Shown here: positions 15,771 to 23,260 of the stretch, piece after piece | How the letters are laid out: every line of letters begins with the position of its first letter | Numbering within the stretch: the first letter of the stretch is position 1 | NCBI GenBank assembly: GCA_947627215.1 | Contig: CANQVD010000031.1 | Coordinates: 1 to 42,790, forward strand | Length of the DNA stretch: 42,790 nt | Direction: 5' to 3' | Origin: an uncultured Eisenbergiella sp. | GTDB lineage: Bacteria; Bacillota; Clostridia; Lachnospirales; Lachnospiraceae | Made by a program: the position numbers and the translations under genes | Notes under the pieces: generated by a model | What the model was told of the DNA's origin: nothing | The model's input: the letters and a program-made list of their open reading frames with translations, nothing else | Database searches by the model: none

Positions 15771-16595
15771 GTGAAACAGATCAGAAGATTGTCACTGTTT
15801 GTGATGACCGCAGTACTGTCCTTCTTTGTGACGGCACAGCCGGTGCATGCTGAGGGATTGTCGCCGTTCCTGGAGTTTTATCTGGACTACATAGACAGTT
15901 TTGGCTATGGCGATGTTCTGTGGCTGATCCAGAATGGGGAAGGAGAGTTCGCCGCAGTGGACATCTACTGGCTCATCGACAACGACTGTCTGGATATGGC
16001 GGGGGCGCAGTGGTGCGTGGATCATGGGCTGGTCCCGCCTGATGCACTCCAGCGTCCGGCACTTCAGGAGCCGAAGACAAAACCATATTCCGTCTATGGG
16101 CTGGAGGATCCGAACAAAGGTCAACAGCCGCAGCAGAGCACCCCGGCGCCCGCCGCTGAGAGCCCACCGGCACAGGAAACGGCTGCGGCTTCTGTACCAG
16201 AGGCTCCTGCCGAGACGGCCGAGGAGACAGATGCGCCGGAAGAAAAAGCAGTGACAGAGACCAGTGCGGCGGAGACTGAGACAGAAACGGTGACTGAGGC
16301 TGAAACAGCGGCGGAGACCGGGACGGAGACTGAAGCTGAGACCGAAGCGGCCACGGAGACAGAAACGGAAACCGAGTCCGTGATTGAGACGGAGACCGAA
16401 ACAAGAGTGGAGAGCGAGACGACTGTGGAAACGGAGACTGCGGAGGAGACCGAGAGCGTAATACCCTCAGCAGAAGAGGCGCCAGTCGAAGAGGAAAGCC
16501 ATATCCATGCGGGTGTCACCGTTGTTGTGATCTCTGCGGTGTGCGCAGCCGCTGTAATCCTTCTGATCGAAGTCTGGAAGAAAAAGAAAAAATAA
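15771..16595 (+). CDS. membrane-anchored surface protein with Glu/Thr-rich stalk
   Basis: Starts at GTG 15771 after GGTGGAG. A signal peptide (about residues 1-27, ending PVHA) precedes a 90-residue folded domain rich in Asp, Tyr and Trp (YLDYIDSFGYGDVLWLIQ). Then comes about 120 residues of low-complexity TETE/ETAAETE stalk, a membrane helix (VTVVVISAVCAAAVILLIEV) and a KKKKK end. The layout is that of a wall-spanning protein. No LPxTG, NPQTN or similar sorting motif is visible before the helix, so anchoring by the nearby sortase is unproven. Confidence 0.7.
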   Translation: MKQIRRLSLFVMTAVLSFFVTAQPVHAEGLSPFLEFYLDYIDSFGYGDVLWLIQNGEGEFAAVDIYWLIDNDCLDMAGAQWCVDHGLVPPDALQRPALQEPKTKPYSVYGLEDPNKGQQPQQSTPAPAAESPPAQETAAASVPEAPAETAEETDAPEEKAVTETSAAETETETVTEAETAAETGTETEAETEAATETETETESVIETETETRVESETTVETETAEETESVIPSAEEAPVEEESHIHAGVTVVVISAVCAAAVILLIEVWKKKKK

Positions 16596-16614
16596 CATTT
16601 TTGGGGAGGATATC

Positions 16615-17199
16615 GTGTGTGGGCGGTTTTTTGTGAATGAGGAGATGACCAAGGAGATCTTTCGGATCGTGCAGGGAGTCGATTCGGTTGCATACGGGGG
16701 GACGAGCGGGGATGTGTGCCCGTCCCAGAAGGCAGCGGTACTCGCCGGGAGGAACGGCAGGATCTCCCTGGGCGAAAAGTGCTGGGGATTCCCTGCATCC
16801 AACGGAAAGCAGCTCGTGATAAACGCCCGTGCGGAGAACATCACGACATCCGTGATGTTCCGGGATGGGCTTCGGAACCGGCGGTGCATCATCCCTGCCG
16901 CGAAGTTTTACGAATGGAACGCGGCCAAGGAAAAGTCCACGTTCTTTCTGGCGGATTCGCCGGTCATGTATATGGCCGGGATCTTCGACCGGGATCCGGG
17001 CGGCGACCGTTTCGTCATCATAACGACGCGCGCGAACAGCTCCGTATCCCCCGTGCATGACCGGATGCCGCTGCTCCTGGAAGAGGCGGAGCTGAACGAC
17101 TGGATCTTCGACTTTGGATTCGCGGGGCATGCCCTGTACAAAACACCGCCGATGCTATCGGTACAGCCGCCGGAGTTCGAGCAGATGAGCCTGTTTTAG
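16615..17199 (+). CDS. SRAP family (YedK/HMCES-type) abasic-site DNA-protein crosslink protein
   Basis: Binds abasic sites in single-stranded DNA through its N-terminal Cys2 and protects them. It starts at GTG 16615 (MCGRFF after Met removal exposes Cys2), after GGGGAGGATATC. All family residues are present: Cys2, Asn70 of the NARAE box with Glu74, the FYEW motif near 98-101, and His148 in HDRMP. Length 194 is slightly short but normal. SRAP genes often travel on phages and conjugative elements, where they may protect transferred single-stranded DNA. Confidence 0.92.
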   Translation: MCGRFFVNEEMTKEIFRIVQGVDSVAYGGTSGDVCPSQKAAVLAGRNGRISLGEKCWGFPASNGKQLVINARAENITTSVMFRDGLRNRRCIIPAAKFYEWNAAKEKSTFFLADSPVMYMAGIFDRDPGGDRFVIITTRANSSVSPVHDRMPLLLEEAELNDWIFDFGFAGHALYKTPPMLSVQPPEFEQMSLF

Positions 17200-17235
17200 C
17201 CTGCGCGAAATGCCTGTTTTAGCCTGCGCGAAATG
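17190..17235 (+). repeat. perfect 23-bp tandem duplication at the SRAP stop codon
   Basis: Bases 17190-17212 and 17213-17235 are identical, and the first copy contains the SRAP stop. It is probably a replication slippage product with no effect on the protein. Confidence 0.85.
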
Positions 17236-17240
17236 TATCC

Positions 17241-17269
17241 TTGCATTATTTGTACCTGTATGATACAAT
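17241..17269 (+). promoter_or_regulatory. cassette 3 promoter (TTGCAT-17-TACAAT)
   Basis: -35 TTGCAT at 17241-17246 and -10 TACAAT at 17264-17269. This is the most diverged cassette, but the leader still has CATTGTAGATAATTTT and GTGCATAATTTTC. Confidence 0.75.
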
Positions 17270-17314
17270 ATCATTGTAGATAATTTTTCAAAGTGCATAA
17301 TTTTCCCCCATTTT

Positions 17315-17344
17315 AGCAGATTCTGAACGGATCTGCTTTTTTTT
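17315..17344 (+). terminator. cassette 3 leader terminator, followed by ribosome site and mini-hairpin
   Basis: AGCAGATTC pairs with GGATCTGCT (nine pairs with one wobble), then eight T residues. The stem sequence differs from cassettes 1, 2 and 4 yet pairing is kept. AAAGGAGG (17356-17363) and a GGCC-AGAA-GGTC mini-hairpin (17365-17376) follow. Confidence 0.8.
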
Positions 17345-17429
17345 GTCCAAAAACGAAAGGAGGAGGCCAGAAGGTCAGAAAAACACGGGAAAACAAATGC
17401 ACACCACAAGAAAAGGAGGTGTGTTCACA

Positions 17430-17813
17430 ATGATGAACGCGAAAGAGATCATGCAGCTCATGCAGGAAAACCTGCAGGACGGGGTTTCAGAGGTCACGAA
17501 CCTGCAGCTGAACCAGCAGACCAACGGTTTCGTCGAGAACATGGAGGCGGTCGATAAGGCGCTCCCTATCCTTGCACGGTGTGCCGCGAGCTGCCGCAGT
17601 CAGCTGAAGCAGCTCGTGGAGGAGGACAGCTCGATGACCAGAGAGATGTTCGTGGAGAAGGCGAACCCTATCTACGCAAAGTACTGCGGGAAGTTCGCCA
17701 AAACGCCGCTTAACGGCTATGCCAGGGATGTGTTCCTGCTGATGGTCACGGACGTGCTGGGGACTGTACCGGCGAAGAAAGCAGAGAAAAAGGAAGGGAA
17801 GGTGACGGCATGA
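17430..17813 (+). CDS. hypothetical protein, 127 residues
   Basis: ATG 17430 has AAGGAGGT nine bases upstream; ATG 17433 directly follows. An in-frame ATG at 17398 lacks a good site of its own. The product (MMNAKEIMQLMQENLQDG) looks fully helical, with a Lys/Glu-rich end, and has no recognised motif. First gene behind cassette 3; it overlaps the next gene at ATGATG. Confidence 0.55.
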   Translation: MMNAKEIMQLMQENLQDGVSEVTNLQLNQQTNGFVENMEAVDKALPILARCAASCRSQLKQLVEEDSSMTREMFVEKANPIYAKYCGKFAKTPLNGYARDVFLLMVTDVLGTVPAKKAEKKEGKVTA

Positions 17814-18034
17814 TGGACAAAGAATTCAGATGTGAGTACTGCGCGGAAGAGATCACAGAGGCGCTGGCAAAGGCTGCCGGAAGGGAAGACCTGGACGGCC
17901 GCGAGCGCGGGGAAGTGGAAGATGCCGTCAGTTGGCTTGAAGCGGCGGCGGAGAACCCGTACAACCACGACTATTTCCGCACCCTGTACCGGTTGATGGA
18001 ACAGATCGTGGAACATGCGGAGAGAACAGCCTGA
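17810..18034 (+). CDS. small hypothetical protein, 74 residues
   Basis: Overlaps the upstream stop (ATGATGG; ATG 17810 or 17813). Opens with MDKEFRCEYCAEEITEAL, with one CxxC pair and otherwise helical, acidic sequence. A single CxxC does not make a zinc ribbon by itself. Coupled in the cassette 3 operon; function unknown. Confidence 0.5.
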   Translation: MMDKEFRCEYCAEEITEALAKAAGREDLDGRERGEVEDAVSWLEAAAENPYNHDYFRTLYRLMEQIVEHAERTA

Positions 18035-18054
18035 GAAGGCAGAAGGAGGCTTTT

Positions 18055-18396
18055 ATGGTCATCACGAGAAACGGTATCGCCTATACCCTCACGGACGATG
18101 AGCTCTATGCAGCTTACCGCGAGCAGCTGAAGCGGATCGACCTGGAGGCGGTAGAGATCAACATGCATATATCCCTCTCCAAACAGGAGTATGCATTCCT
18201 GCAGGACGATGAGGAATTCATCGCCGAGGCCGCCGCAAACGTACGGCGCCTCATGCACAAGCGGAACATCACCTTTATGGCTGCTGTCACCGCTTCGGTC
18301 ATGGAGACAAAGGACAAGTACCTCTGTCAGAGGATGCCCCATTTCATGGCGCTGCATATCCCGGCCAGGGACCTTGTGAAAGGAGGCGCGGCATGA
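18055..18396 (+). CDS. hypothetical protein, 113 residues
   Basis: ATG after AGAAGGAGGC. Helical protein beginning MVITRNGIAYTLTDDELY; it contains AYREQLKRIDLEAVEI and a RLMHKRNITFMAAV stretch. It resembles small proteins of conjugative elements in general style, but I do not know the family. It overlaps the next gene by four bases. Confidence 0.55.
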   Translation: MVITRNGIAYTLTDDELYAAYREQLKRIDLEAVEINMHISLSKQEYAFLQDDEEFIAEAAANVRRLMHKRNITFMAAVTASVMETKDKYLCQRMPHFMALHIPARDLVKGGAA

Positions 18397-18602
18397 AGAC
18401 AAACGTGTTCCGGTTCCCCAGCGGGTTCTGGGGCGTCAGGGTCCGCCTGACAGATGGATGGAGCCTGTGGTCCGTGTCCTGCCCGAACAAGGAGACAGCG
18501 ATACATGAGTCACGCCTGGCGTCCCTGCACTGTCCGGGAGGAAGGCTGTATCAAAAGGAACAGAAGAAAAAGCCGCGCCGGTCAAAGACCGGGCGGCGGT
18601 AA
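18393..18602 (+). CDS. small basic hypothetical protein, 69 residues
   Basis: ATG overlaps the upstream TGA; AAAGGAGG lies close before it. Opens MKTNVFRFPSGFWGVRV and ends in a strongly basic KKKPRRSKTGRR tail, encoded by DNA that can also form the hairpin before the next ribosome site. Possible nucleic-acid binding; no family recognised. Confidence 0.5.
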   Translation: MKTNVFRFPSGFWGVRVRLTDGWSLWSVSCPNKETAIHESRLASLHCPGGRLYQKEQKKKPRRSKTGRR

Positions 18603-18612
18603 GGAGGTTTTC

Positions 18613-18882
18613 ATGGATCTGAGAGATACCGCAGATGTGATCTATGCATTTGTTTGCGTAAGGTATAGACGCGAAAGACCAGACGTGGATCTCACCAAGG
18701 CAATGAAGGAAGCCATATGGTTTTCCATCTTAGGGGAACTGGAGAGAAATGGAGAAAAGGCTGCGTGGGAATATGCGCGGACGGTTCGGTTAGCAGACGG
18801 CGGGGCCGCACCTTCTCAAAACAGTTCCGCCGGAATGCCTCGAATGCGGCTGGTACAAAACCAGAAACGACCCTTACTCTAG
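18613..18882 (+). CDS. small hypothetical protein, 89 residues, paralogue of the gene at 19154
   Basis: ATG 18613 after TAAGGAGGT. The first 58 residues (MDLRDTADVIYAF to EYARTVRL) match the product at 19154 (MEKRDAADQIFSF to EYARTVKL) at most positions, including RERPDV or KERPNV and AAWEYARTV. The final 30 residues here have no counterpart there and run over a stretch that encodes protein-like sequence in another frame, so the natural C terminus has probably been altered. Upstream DNA is duplicated too. Confidence 0.55.
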   Translation: MDLRDTADVIYAFVCVRYRRERPDVDLTKAMKEAIWFSILGELERNGEKAAWEYARTVRLADGGAAPSQNSSAGMPRMRLVQNQKRPLL

Positions 18883-19039
18883 TCTCATGCCTGTCTGGCC
18901 GAAAGACGTCCAGACGCCGATACCGCCGGCAAAGCTGAAAGCCGCCTCGGACGACTGCGACAGCCTTGCCGCCCGATATCCTGACCTGGCACCGGAACAG
19001 TTCAAAGAACTGCTCGGCGAAAAAGGAGTTCTCCTGTAA
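18794..19039 (+). pseudogene. gene remnant with CxxC, lacking a start
   Basis: After a TAG at 18791 this frame stays open to TAA 19037 and reads like real protein: a CLECGWYK zinc-ribbon-like start, then PVWPKDVQTPIPPAKL and a helical DLAPEQFKELLGEKGVLL end. No ATG, GTG or TTG occurs before ATG 18887, which has no ribosome site, and the first part lies out of frame under the end of the 18613 gene. A truncated or frameshifted gene fits best; a 50-residue gene from ATG 18887 is the alternative. Bases 19040-19153 hold the duplicated hairpin and ribosome site of the next gene. Confidence 0.4.
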
Positions 19040-19153
19040 CGGATGGACGGAAACCCCAATATGTGTTCATCCGGGGATCCGCGAAAGGAAGAGTAGTAGG
19101 AACAGAAGAAAAGGCCGGCCGGTCGAAAACCGGTCGGCGGATAGGAGGTTCAT

Positions 19154-19345
19154 ATGGAAAAAAGAGACGCTGCAGACCAGATCTTTTCCTTTTTGATCAA
19201 ACGGCTTAGAAAGGAAAGACCGAACGTCAGCATCACAAAGGAGATAATGTATGCCATATGGTATTCCATCCTGGGCGTTCTGGAGCGCAAGGGAGAAGAG
19301 GCTGCGTGGGAATACGCGCGGACGGTTAAGTTAGGCAAAATTTGA
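19154..19345 (+). CDS. small hypothetical protein, 63 residues, paralogue of the gene at 18613
   Basis: ATG follows TAGGAGGTTCAT. Upstream, GCCGGCCGGT pairs with ACCGGTCGGC in a ten-pair hairpin with loop CGAAA, and the corresponding position before 18613 has a shorter hairpin of similar sequence. The protein is a compact helical domain (ITKEIMYAIWYSILGVLERK). It likely represents the intact form of this duplicated gene. Function unknown. Confidence 0.55.
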   Translation: MEKRDAADQIFSFLIKRLRKERPNVSITKEIMYAIWYSILGVLERKGEEAAWEYARTVKLGKI

Positions 19346-19364
19346 AGAGAATGGAGATTTTCAT

Positions 19365-19574
19365 ATGCAAACAGCGATTCACAAAAAAGTTGCACCATTG
19401 AATGAACGTGCGTTGCAGAGACGAAATGCTTTCCCTAACCAAAAAGTCCAGGAAGATGTTCGGATTGATGAGATGAAAGAGCAAATGTACGAACAAATCA
19501 CGGAGGACTTAACAAGGAACTCAAAAGAGGAGAAAAGGGCAACATTCCCTGACAAAACAGAAAAGGAGGAGTAA
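19365..19574 (+). CDS. small charged hypothetical protein, 69 residues
   Basis: ATG 19365 has GGAGA eight bases upstream. The product is Lys/Glu-rich and helical (MQTAIHKKVAPLNERAL, EMKEQMYEQITEDL). It ends one base before the TTG of the NrdG gene, within AAAGGAGGAG, which suggests coupling. No family recognised. Confidence 0.45.
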   Translation: MQTAIHKKVAPLNERALQRRNAFPNQKVQEDVRIDEMKEQMYEQITEDLTRNSKEEKRATFPDKTEKEE

Positions 19575-19575
19575 A

Positions 19576-20067
19576 TTGAATTACCACAACATAACCAAAG
19601 AGGACATGCTCAACGGGGACGGCATCCGTGTCGTCCTCTGGGTGGCAGGATGCGGTCATCACTGCAGGGGCTGTCAGAACCCGGAGACGTGGGACCCGAA
19701 AGGCGGGATACCGTTCGATGAGAGCGCGATGGCCGAGATCATGGAAGAACTGAAAAAGGACTACGTGACCGGACTGACCTTATCGGGCGGCGATCCGCTG
19801 TATCCCGGGAACCGAGCCGATGTACTGAAGCTCTTAAAGGCCGTGAACGATAAGTTCCCGGACAAGGATGTCTGGATCTACACCGGTTATACACTGGAGC
19901 AGCTCATGTGCACTGAGAAGGATACGCTCGATATCCTCAAACTCGCGGATGTCCTTGTGGACGGTCCTTATGAAGAGGAGAAGCGGGATATCAACCTTCC
20001 CTGGCGCGGCAGCTCCAATCAGCGCGTGATTGAGATCGGGCGCGGCTGGTTCAGAAAGGATGCGTGA
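19576..20067 (+). CDS. nrdG: anaerobic ribonucleoside-triphosphate reductase activating protein
   Basis: Radical-SAM activase that installs the glycyl radical on class III ribonucleotide reductase NrdD. The start is TTG at 19576, nine bases after AAAGGAGGAG. The 4Fe-4S motif is CGHHCRGC (Cys26, Cys30, Cys33), the NrdG form CxxxCxxC. TLSGGDPLYPGN and DVLVDGPYEEE blocks are also typical. Length 163 is normal. No nrdD lies in the window, so it is either an orphan acting on the chromosomal NrdD or is linked to one elsewhere on the element. Confidence 0.9.
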   Translation: MNYHNITKEDMLNGDGIRVVLWVAGCGHHCRGCQNPETWDPKGGIPFDESAMAEIMEELKKDYVTGLTLSGGDPLYPGNRADVLKLLKAVNDKFPDKDVWIYTGYTLEQLMCTEKDTLDILKLADVLVDGPYEEEKRDINLPWRGSSNQRVIEIGRGWFRKDA

Positions 20068-20106
20068 GAAGGACAAGATACGCTGCTGGAACCGAAAGGA
20101 AAGACA

Positions 20107-20226
20107 ATGTTTGTTGTGTATTTTGATCTTGATACAGGCAAGATTATTCTAAAACGAAAGGGGTTTAACGATGAGCGGTTATTCTACGGACCTTGGTCAG
20201 TGCATATGCGGCGATTCATTAGATGA
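20107..20226 (+). CDS. possible 39-residue ORF, perhaps a gene fragment
   Basis: ATG after GAAAGGAAAGAC opens a frame reading MFVVYFDLDTGKIILKRKGF that runs 56 bases into the start of the methyltransferase gene. The beginning looks protein-like, the end does not. It may be a gene cut off when the methyltransferase arrived, or a short leader peptide. Weak support. Confidence 0.3.
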   Translation: MFVVYFDLDTGKIILKRKGFNDERLFYGPWSVHMRRFIR

Positions 20227-21115
20227 GCTTGCCAAATTGGAAGATGGAAGCATTAATTTAGTGATAACAAGTCCGCCGTTCGCTTTGCAAAGGAAAAAAG
20301 CCTATGGAAATGAAGAGCAGGATAATTACGTTAATTGGCTGTGCCAATTTGCCAGATTAGTGTTTCAGAAATTAAGAGATGATGGCAGCTTTGTAATTGA
20401 TATAGGAGGTGCTTATGAAAAGGGTGAACCTTCATATAGCTTATATCAGTTTAGAGTACTTATTAAAATGGTCGATGAAATTGGATTCAAATTGGCGCAA
20501 CCCTTCTATTGGCATAACCCATCAGCGTTACCGGCGCCAATCGAGTGGGTGAATAAGAGAAAATTAAGAGCAAAAACGTCTGTAAATACTGTCTGGTGGC
20601 TTTGCAAAAATCCGCGGGAGTGCAGAGCGGATGTACGTAAAGTTCTAACACCTTATTCATGTAGAATGCAGAATCTTATTGTTCATCCGGAAAGTTATAT
20701 AAAAGGCCCGAGTGTAGAACGTCCTTCCGGGCATGTTCTAACGATTGATTCATGGGCCAAGAATAATGGAGGTGCAATTCCGCCAAATATGCTGCGGTTT
20801 CCTAATAGTGAAAGTAATAGTCAGTATCTTCGCTATTGCAAGAAATGGGGCGTAAAAGGGCACCCTGCCAGGTTTCCAATGGCGCTGCCAGAGTTCTTTA
20901 TAAAGTTCCTAACTGATGAAGGTGATTTAGTTGTAGATATATTTGGCGGTAGTAATACTACCGGAATGACAGCTCAGGGACTTGGAAGACGATGGAAGTC
21001 CTTTGAATTGTCACAAGAATATGTTGCAGCTTCTGTGTTCAGATTTGCAAAAGGTGAAGATGAAGCAAAAAGACTGTATGAAGAAATACTAGGTGGCAAA
21101 GAGGTTGTATTATAA
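20171..21115 (+). CDS. orphan DNA methyltransferase of the PvuII/SmaI type (probable N4-cytosine)
   Basis: A 314-residue beta-class methyltransferase: catalytic motif IV SPPF at 34-37 near the N terminus, SAM motif FGGSNTTG at about 258. Segments TSPPFALQRKKAYGN, SFVIDIGGAYEKGEPSYSLY, FYWHNPSALPAP, NTVWWLCKNP, NGGAIPPN and HPARFP match what I know of the M.PvuII/M.SmaI group, which makes N4-methylcytosine. No restriction gene or C-protein gene is adjacent. The DNA is clearly richer in A+T than its neighbours, with ATA and TTA codons, which points to separate acquisition. Confidence 0.85.
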   Translation: MSGYSTDLGQCICGDSLDELAKLEDGSINLVITSPPFALQRKKAYGNEEQDNYVNWLCQFARLVFQKLRDDGSFVIDIGGAYEKGEPSYSLYQFRVLIKMVDEIGFKLAQPFYWHNPSALPAPIEWVNKRKLRAKTSVNTVWWLCKNPRECRADVRKVLTPYSCRMQNLIVHPESYIKGPSVERPSGHVLTIDSWAKNNGGAIPPNMLRFPNSESNSQYLRYCKKWGVKGHPARFPMALPEFFIKFLTDEGDLVVDIFGGSNTTGMTAQGLGRRWKSFELSQEYVAASVFRFAKGEDEAKRLYEEILGGKEVVL

Positions 21116-21152
21116 AAAGCCGGGGCTGTCGGGAAATAACCTGCCTTAAAAC

Positions 21153-21188
21153 AGGGAGAGATAGGAACTAAATGGCTCATCTCTCCCT
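21153..21188. terminator. ten-pair inverted repeat after the methyltransferase
   Basis: AGGGAGAGAT (21153-21162) pairs perfectly with ATCTCTCCCT (21179-21188) around a 16-base loop. No strong T-run follows on either strand, so its role as a terminator is tentative. The rest of the 308-base gap 21116-21423 holds cassette 4. Confidence 0.45.
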
Positions 21189-21230
21189 AAAATTCTCGAA
21201 ATTCTCGAAAAAAATGCAGACAAATTTTGG

Positions 21231-21259
21231 TTGCACCACAACAAGATCAGTGGTATACT
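21231..21259 (+). promoter_or_regulatory. cassette 4 promoter (TTGCAC-17-TATACT)
   Basis: -35 TTGCAC at 21231-21236 and -10 TATACT at 21254-21259. From the -10 on (GATATTGTAAAAATTT) it is nearly identical to cassette 1. Confidence 0.8.
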
Positions 21260-21299
21260 GATATTGTAAAAATTTAATTCAGGTGCATAATTTTCTTTA

Positions 21300-21331
21300 A
21301 GAGCAGACTTTCACAAGCCTGCTCTTTTTTT
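21300..21331 (+). terminator. cassette 4 leader terminator, followed by ribosome site and mini-hairpin
   Basis: AGAGCAG (21300-21306) pairs with CTGCTCT (21319-21325), then T residues. AAAGGAGG (21345-21352) and mini-hairpin GTCCT-GAGA-AGGGC (21354-21367) follow; GAGA is again a GNRA loop. Confidence 0.8.
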
Positions 21332-21423
21332 GTTTAAAAAAAAGAAAGGAGGAGTCCTGAGAAGGGCAGAAAAACAGAAAAGTGTGCACCATTTCACCCC
21401 AAAGTGGGAGAAAGGGAAAACTA

Positions 21424-21636
21424 ATGAAGAGCAGGCATATTTGCCCGTGTTGTGGGAACACAGAGAGGTTTATTACTACAGCACACGTCGTGCAGTCATG
21501 GATTGTTGACGGGGAAGGTAATTTCATCGAGGAACTCTCCACAGATGAGACTTTGGCTGAGCCCGATGATGACAACGTCTGGACCTGCGAGAAGTGCGGC
21601 GCAGAGGCAGTAGCCGTGAAAGGAGGAGAAAAATGA
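21424..21636 (+). CDS. small zinc-ribbon-like protein, 70 residues
   Basis: ATG 21424 follows GAGAAAGGGAAAACTA; an in-frame GTG at 21382 is less likely. Two cysteine pairs, CPCC near residue 6 and CEKC near residue 57, could bind one zinc ion across an acidic middle. Similar small zinc-ribbon proteins are common in mobile elements, with unknown targets. It overlaps the next gene by four bases. First gene behind cassette 4. Confidence 0.55.
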   Translation: MKSRHICPCCGNTERFITTAHVVQSWIVDGEGNFIEELSTDETLAEPDDDNVWTCEKCGAEAVAVKGGEK

Positions 21637-22517
21637 GCATTTATGAGAAGTTTGCGGAACTCGCAAAGAAACAGGATACGTTCGTCTTAAAAACAGAAGA
21701 CAGGGAAAATGCCTGGACTGTTATGTCGCATCCGTATGGACCCAGGGGCAGGGTGTATTACGCCGCCGATATGAAGATCATGGATGGCGGTAGGGACTAT
21801 ATCCCGTGTCTGGGACGTGCTCCGATCATGGCCGCAGTAAAGGCGGATGACCGGGTGTATTTCAAAAATGCGCCCTTTGGTCAGGCAGAAGATATCCCTC
21901 TCCTCGAAGATGTGCTGGAAGAGTTGGCGCAGAAATGCTGGGAATGCCTTCTTGTGAAGATTCCTGACCGCGGGGAAGCTGAAGAGGAGCAGGACAATAA
22001 CGACAAATACGCTTATTTCCGCGCACGAGAATGTCTGATCAAGGGGATTCAGCCTCAGCGGTTATGGTTCTATGCATCCAAGGATATAGACCTGCTTGGA
22101 AACATCCTTGTCGGGAACCTGTCGGTTGAAGCTGCTGTTGACAATGAAATAGCAAGATTGCATCGGGGACCTTTAAGTAAGGTTGCCCCTGAAGGACAGG
22201 TCATCGACTATCGAAAGACTATGCGGTATTTCAATGATCCGGATCTGCTCCAGCCGTGGGAGAAGGAACTCGCCGCTTCCATACGCGGACGCGAGAACAG
22301 GACATTTGAAGTCCACTTAGCGAAAGAGGGCGGTACGGCTGTAGTCCGGGTGAAGGGAGCGCTACTGATGCATGCGATCCACTTCAATATTTCCAACATT
22401 ATCACAGACTTCTGTGATGCGGATGGAAACCTGATAGCGGGGGTGGACAGACACTGCGGATGCGATGATATCACGCAGGTACTGTACCACAAAATCGTAG
22501 TTTATTCCCGGCAGTAA
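21633..22517 (+). CDS. hypothetical protein, 294 residues
   Basis: ATG 21633 after AAAGGAGGAGAAAA, overlapping the upstream stop. Opens MSIYEKFAELAKKQDTFVL. No signal or membrane segment. The N-terminal third has a beta-rich pattern, the middle is acidic (EAEEEQDNNDKYAYF), the end contains hydrophobic strands and a CGCDD cluster. I do not recognise it. The gene lies in a tightly packed run of unknown genes behind cassette 4. Confidence 0.55.
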   Translation: MSIYEKFAELAKKQDTFVLKTEDRENAWTVMSHPYGPRGRVYYAADMKIMDGGRDYIPCLGRAPIMAAVKADDRVYFKNAPFGQAEDIPLLEDVLEELAQKCWECLLVKIPDRGEAEEEQDNNDKYAYFRARECLIKGIQPQRLWFYASKDIDLLGNILVGNLSVEAAVDNEIARLHRGPLSKVAPEGQVIDYRKTMRYFNDPDLLQPWEKELAASIRGRENRTFEVHLAKEGGTAVVRVKGALLMHAIHFNISNIITDFCDADGNLIAGVDRHCGCDDITQVLYHKIVVYSRQ

Positions 22518-22546
22518 GCCGGAGAGAAAAAAGGAGGAGAAAAACC

Positions 22547-23248
22547 ATGTTGTTTGTTTATTATGAACTTTATTACGACGATGCTCACAAGAGCGAGAAT
22601 GTCCAGGACTTTTCCAACCTGAAAGAGTTCGAAGACTGGATCTTCAGGCAGATGAGACAGAAGTACTCGGAGGACGGAAAGTGCATTCACATGTATTTCC
22701 CGACCGATGAGCCGACCTGTTTCCGGTTCACGCCGTCCAGCGACGGCGCCGGATATAAGATCTTCATGATCCGCGGTGAGAACGGCATCATCTACTCGGA
22801 TGGAACCGCCACGAACGGGGTCAAGTTCTGGACAAAGGAAGTGCGGGAGTGGCTGAAAGATTGTAAAGAAAGGCAGAGTTGCCCGACCTTCGATTTCGCT
22901 CCTGAAGATAGTGAAGAGCCGAAGCCGAAGCCGATGAACGAATCCCGGGATTGGCATCTGGTGATCGAAGATTATTCCGATCCTACCGATGTGGCCGTGT
23001 ATGACTTCCTGACAGCCCATCCCAATGAATCGGAAAGCATGGATGCGTTGACCGAAGTGATCAAGGAGTACCTGCAGACCCATGAAAACGCGGATCCCGA
23101 TGCGCTGATGTATGACTGGCACGACTTCCAGTATTTCAGCGAAAGCATCCCGGCTGATCTCTACGCGAAGCATGGGCTTCGTCCAGTGACCAGCGATACG
23201 CAGATCTCCACGGTTGACGGCAGCAGCATCATCAGCTTCGCGGAGTGA
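22547..23248 (+). CDS. hypothetical acidic protein, 233 residues
   Basis: ATG after AAAGGAGGAGAAAAACC. The protein opens MLFVYYELYYDDAHKSEN and has an acidic Pro-rich linker at about residue 125 (PEDSEEPKPKP) that separates two domains; the second contains YDWHDFQYFSE. No known motif. It is highly acidic overall and cytosolic. Confidence 0.55.
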   Translation: MLFVYYELYYDDAHKSENVQDFSNLKEFEDWIFRQMRQKYSEDGKCIHMYFPTDEPTCFRFTPSSDGAGYKIFMIRGENGIIYSDGTATNGVKFWTKEVREWLKDCKERQSCPTFDFAPEDSEEPKPKPMNESRDWHLVIEDYSDPTDVAVYDFLTAHPNESESMDALTEVIKEYLQTHENADPDALMYDWHDFQYFSESIPADLYAKHGLRPVTSDTQISTVDGSSIISFAE

Positions 23249-23260
23249 GAGGAGGATCCG

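Noticed and set aside
15771-16595. Stalk protein as a proven sortase substrate
   Set aside because: There is a membrane helix and Lys tail, but no LPxTG, NPQTN or similar motif before it.
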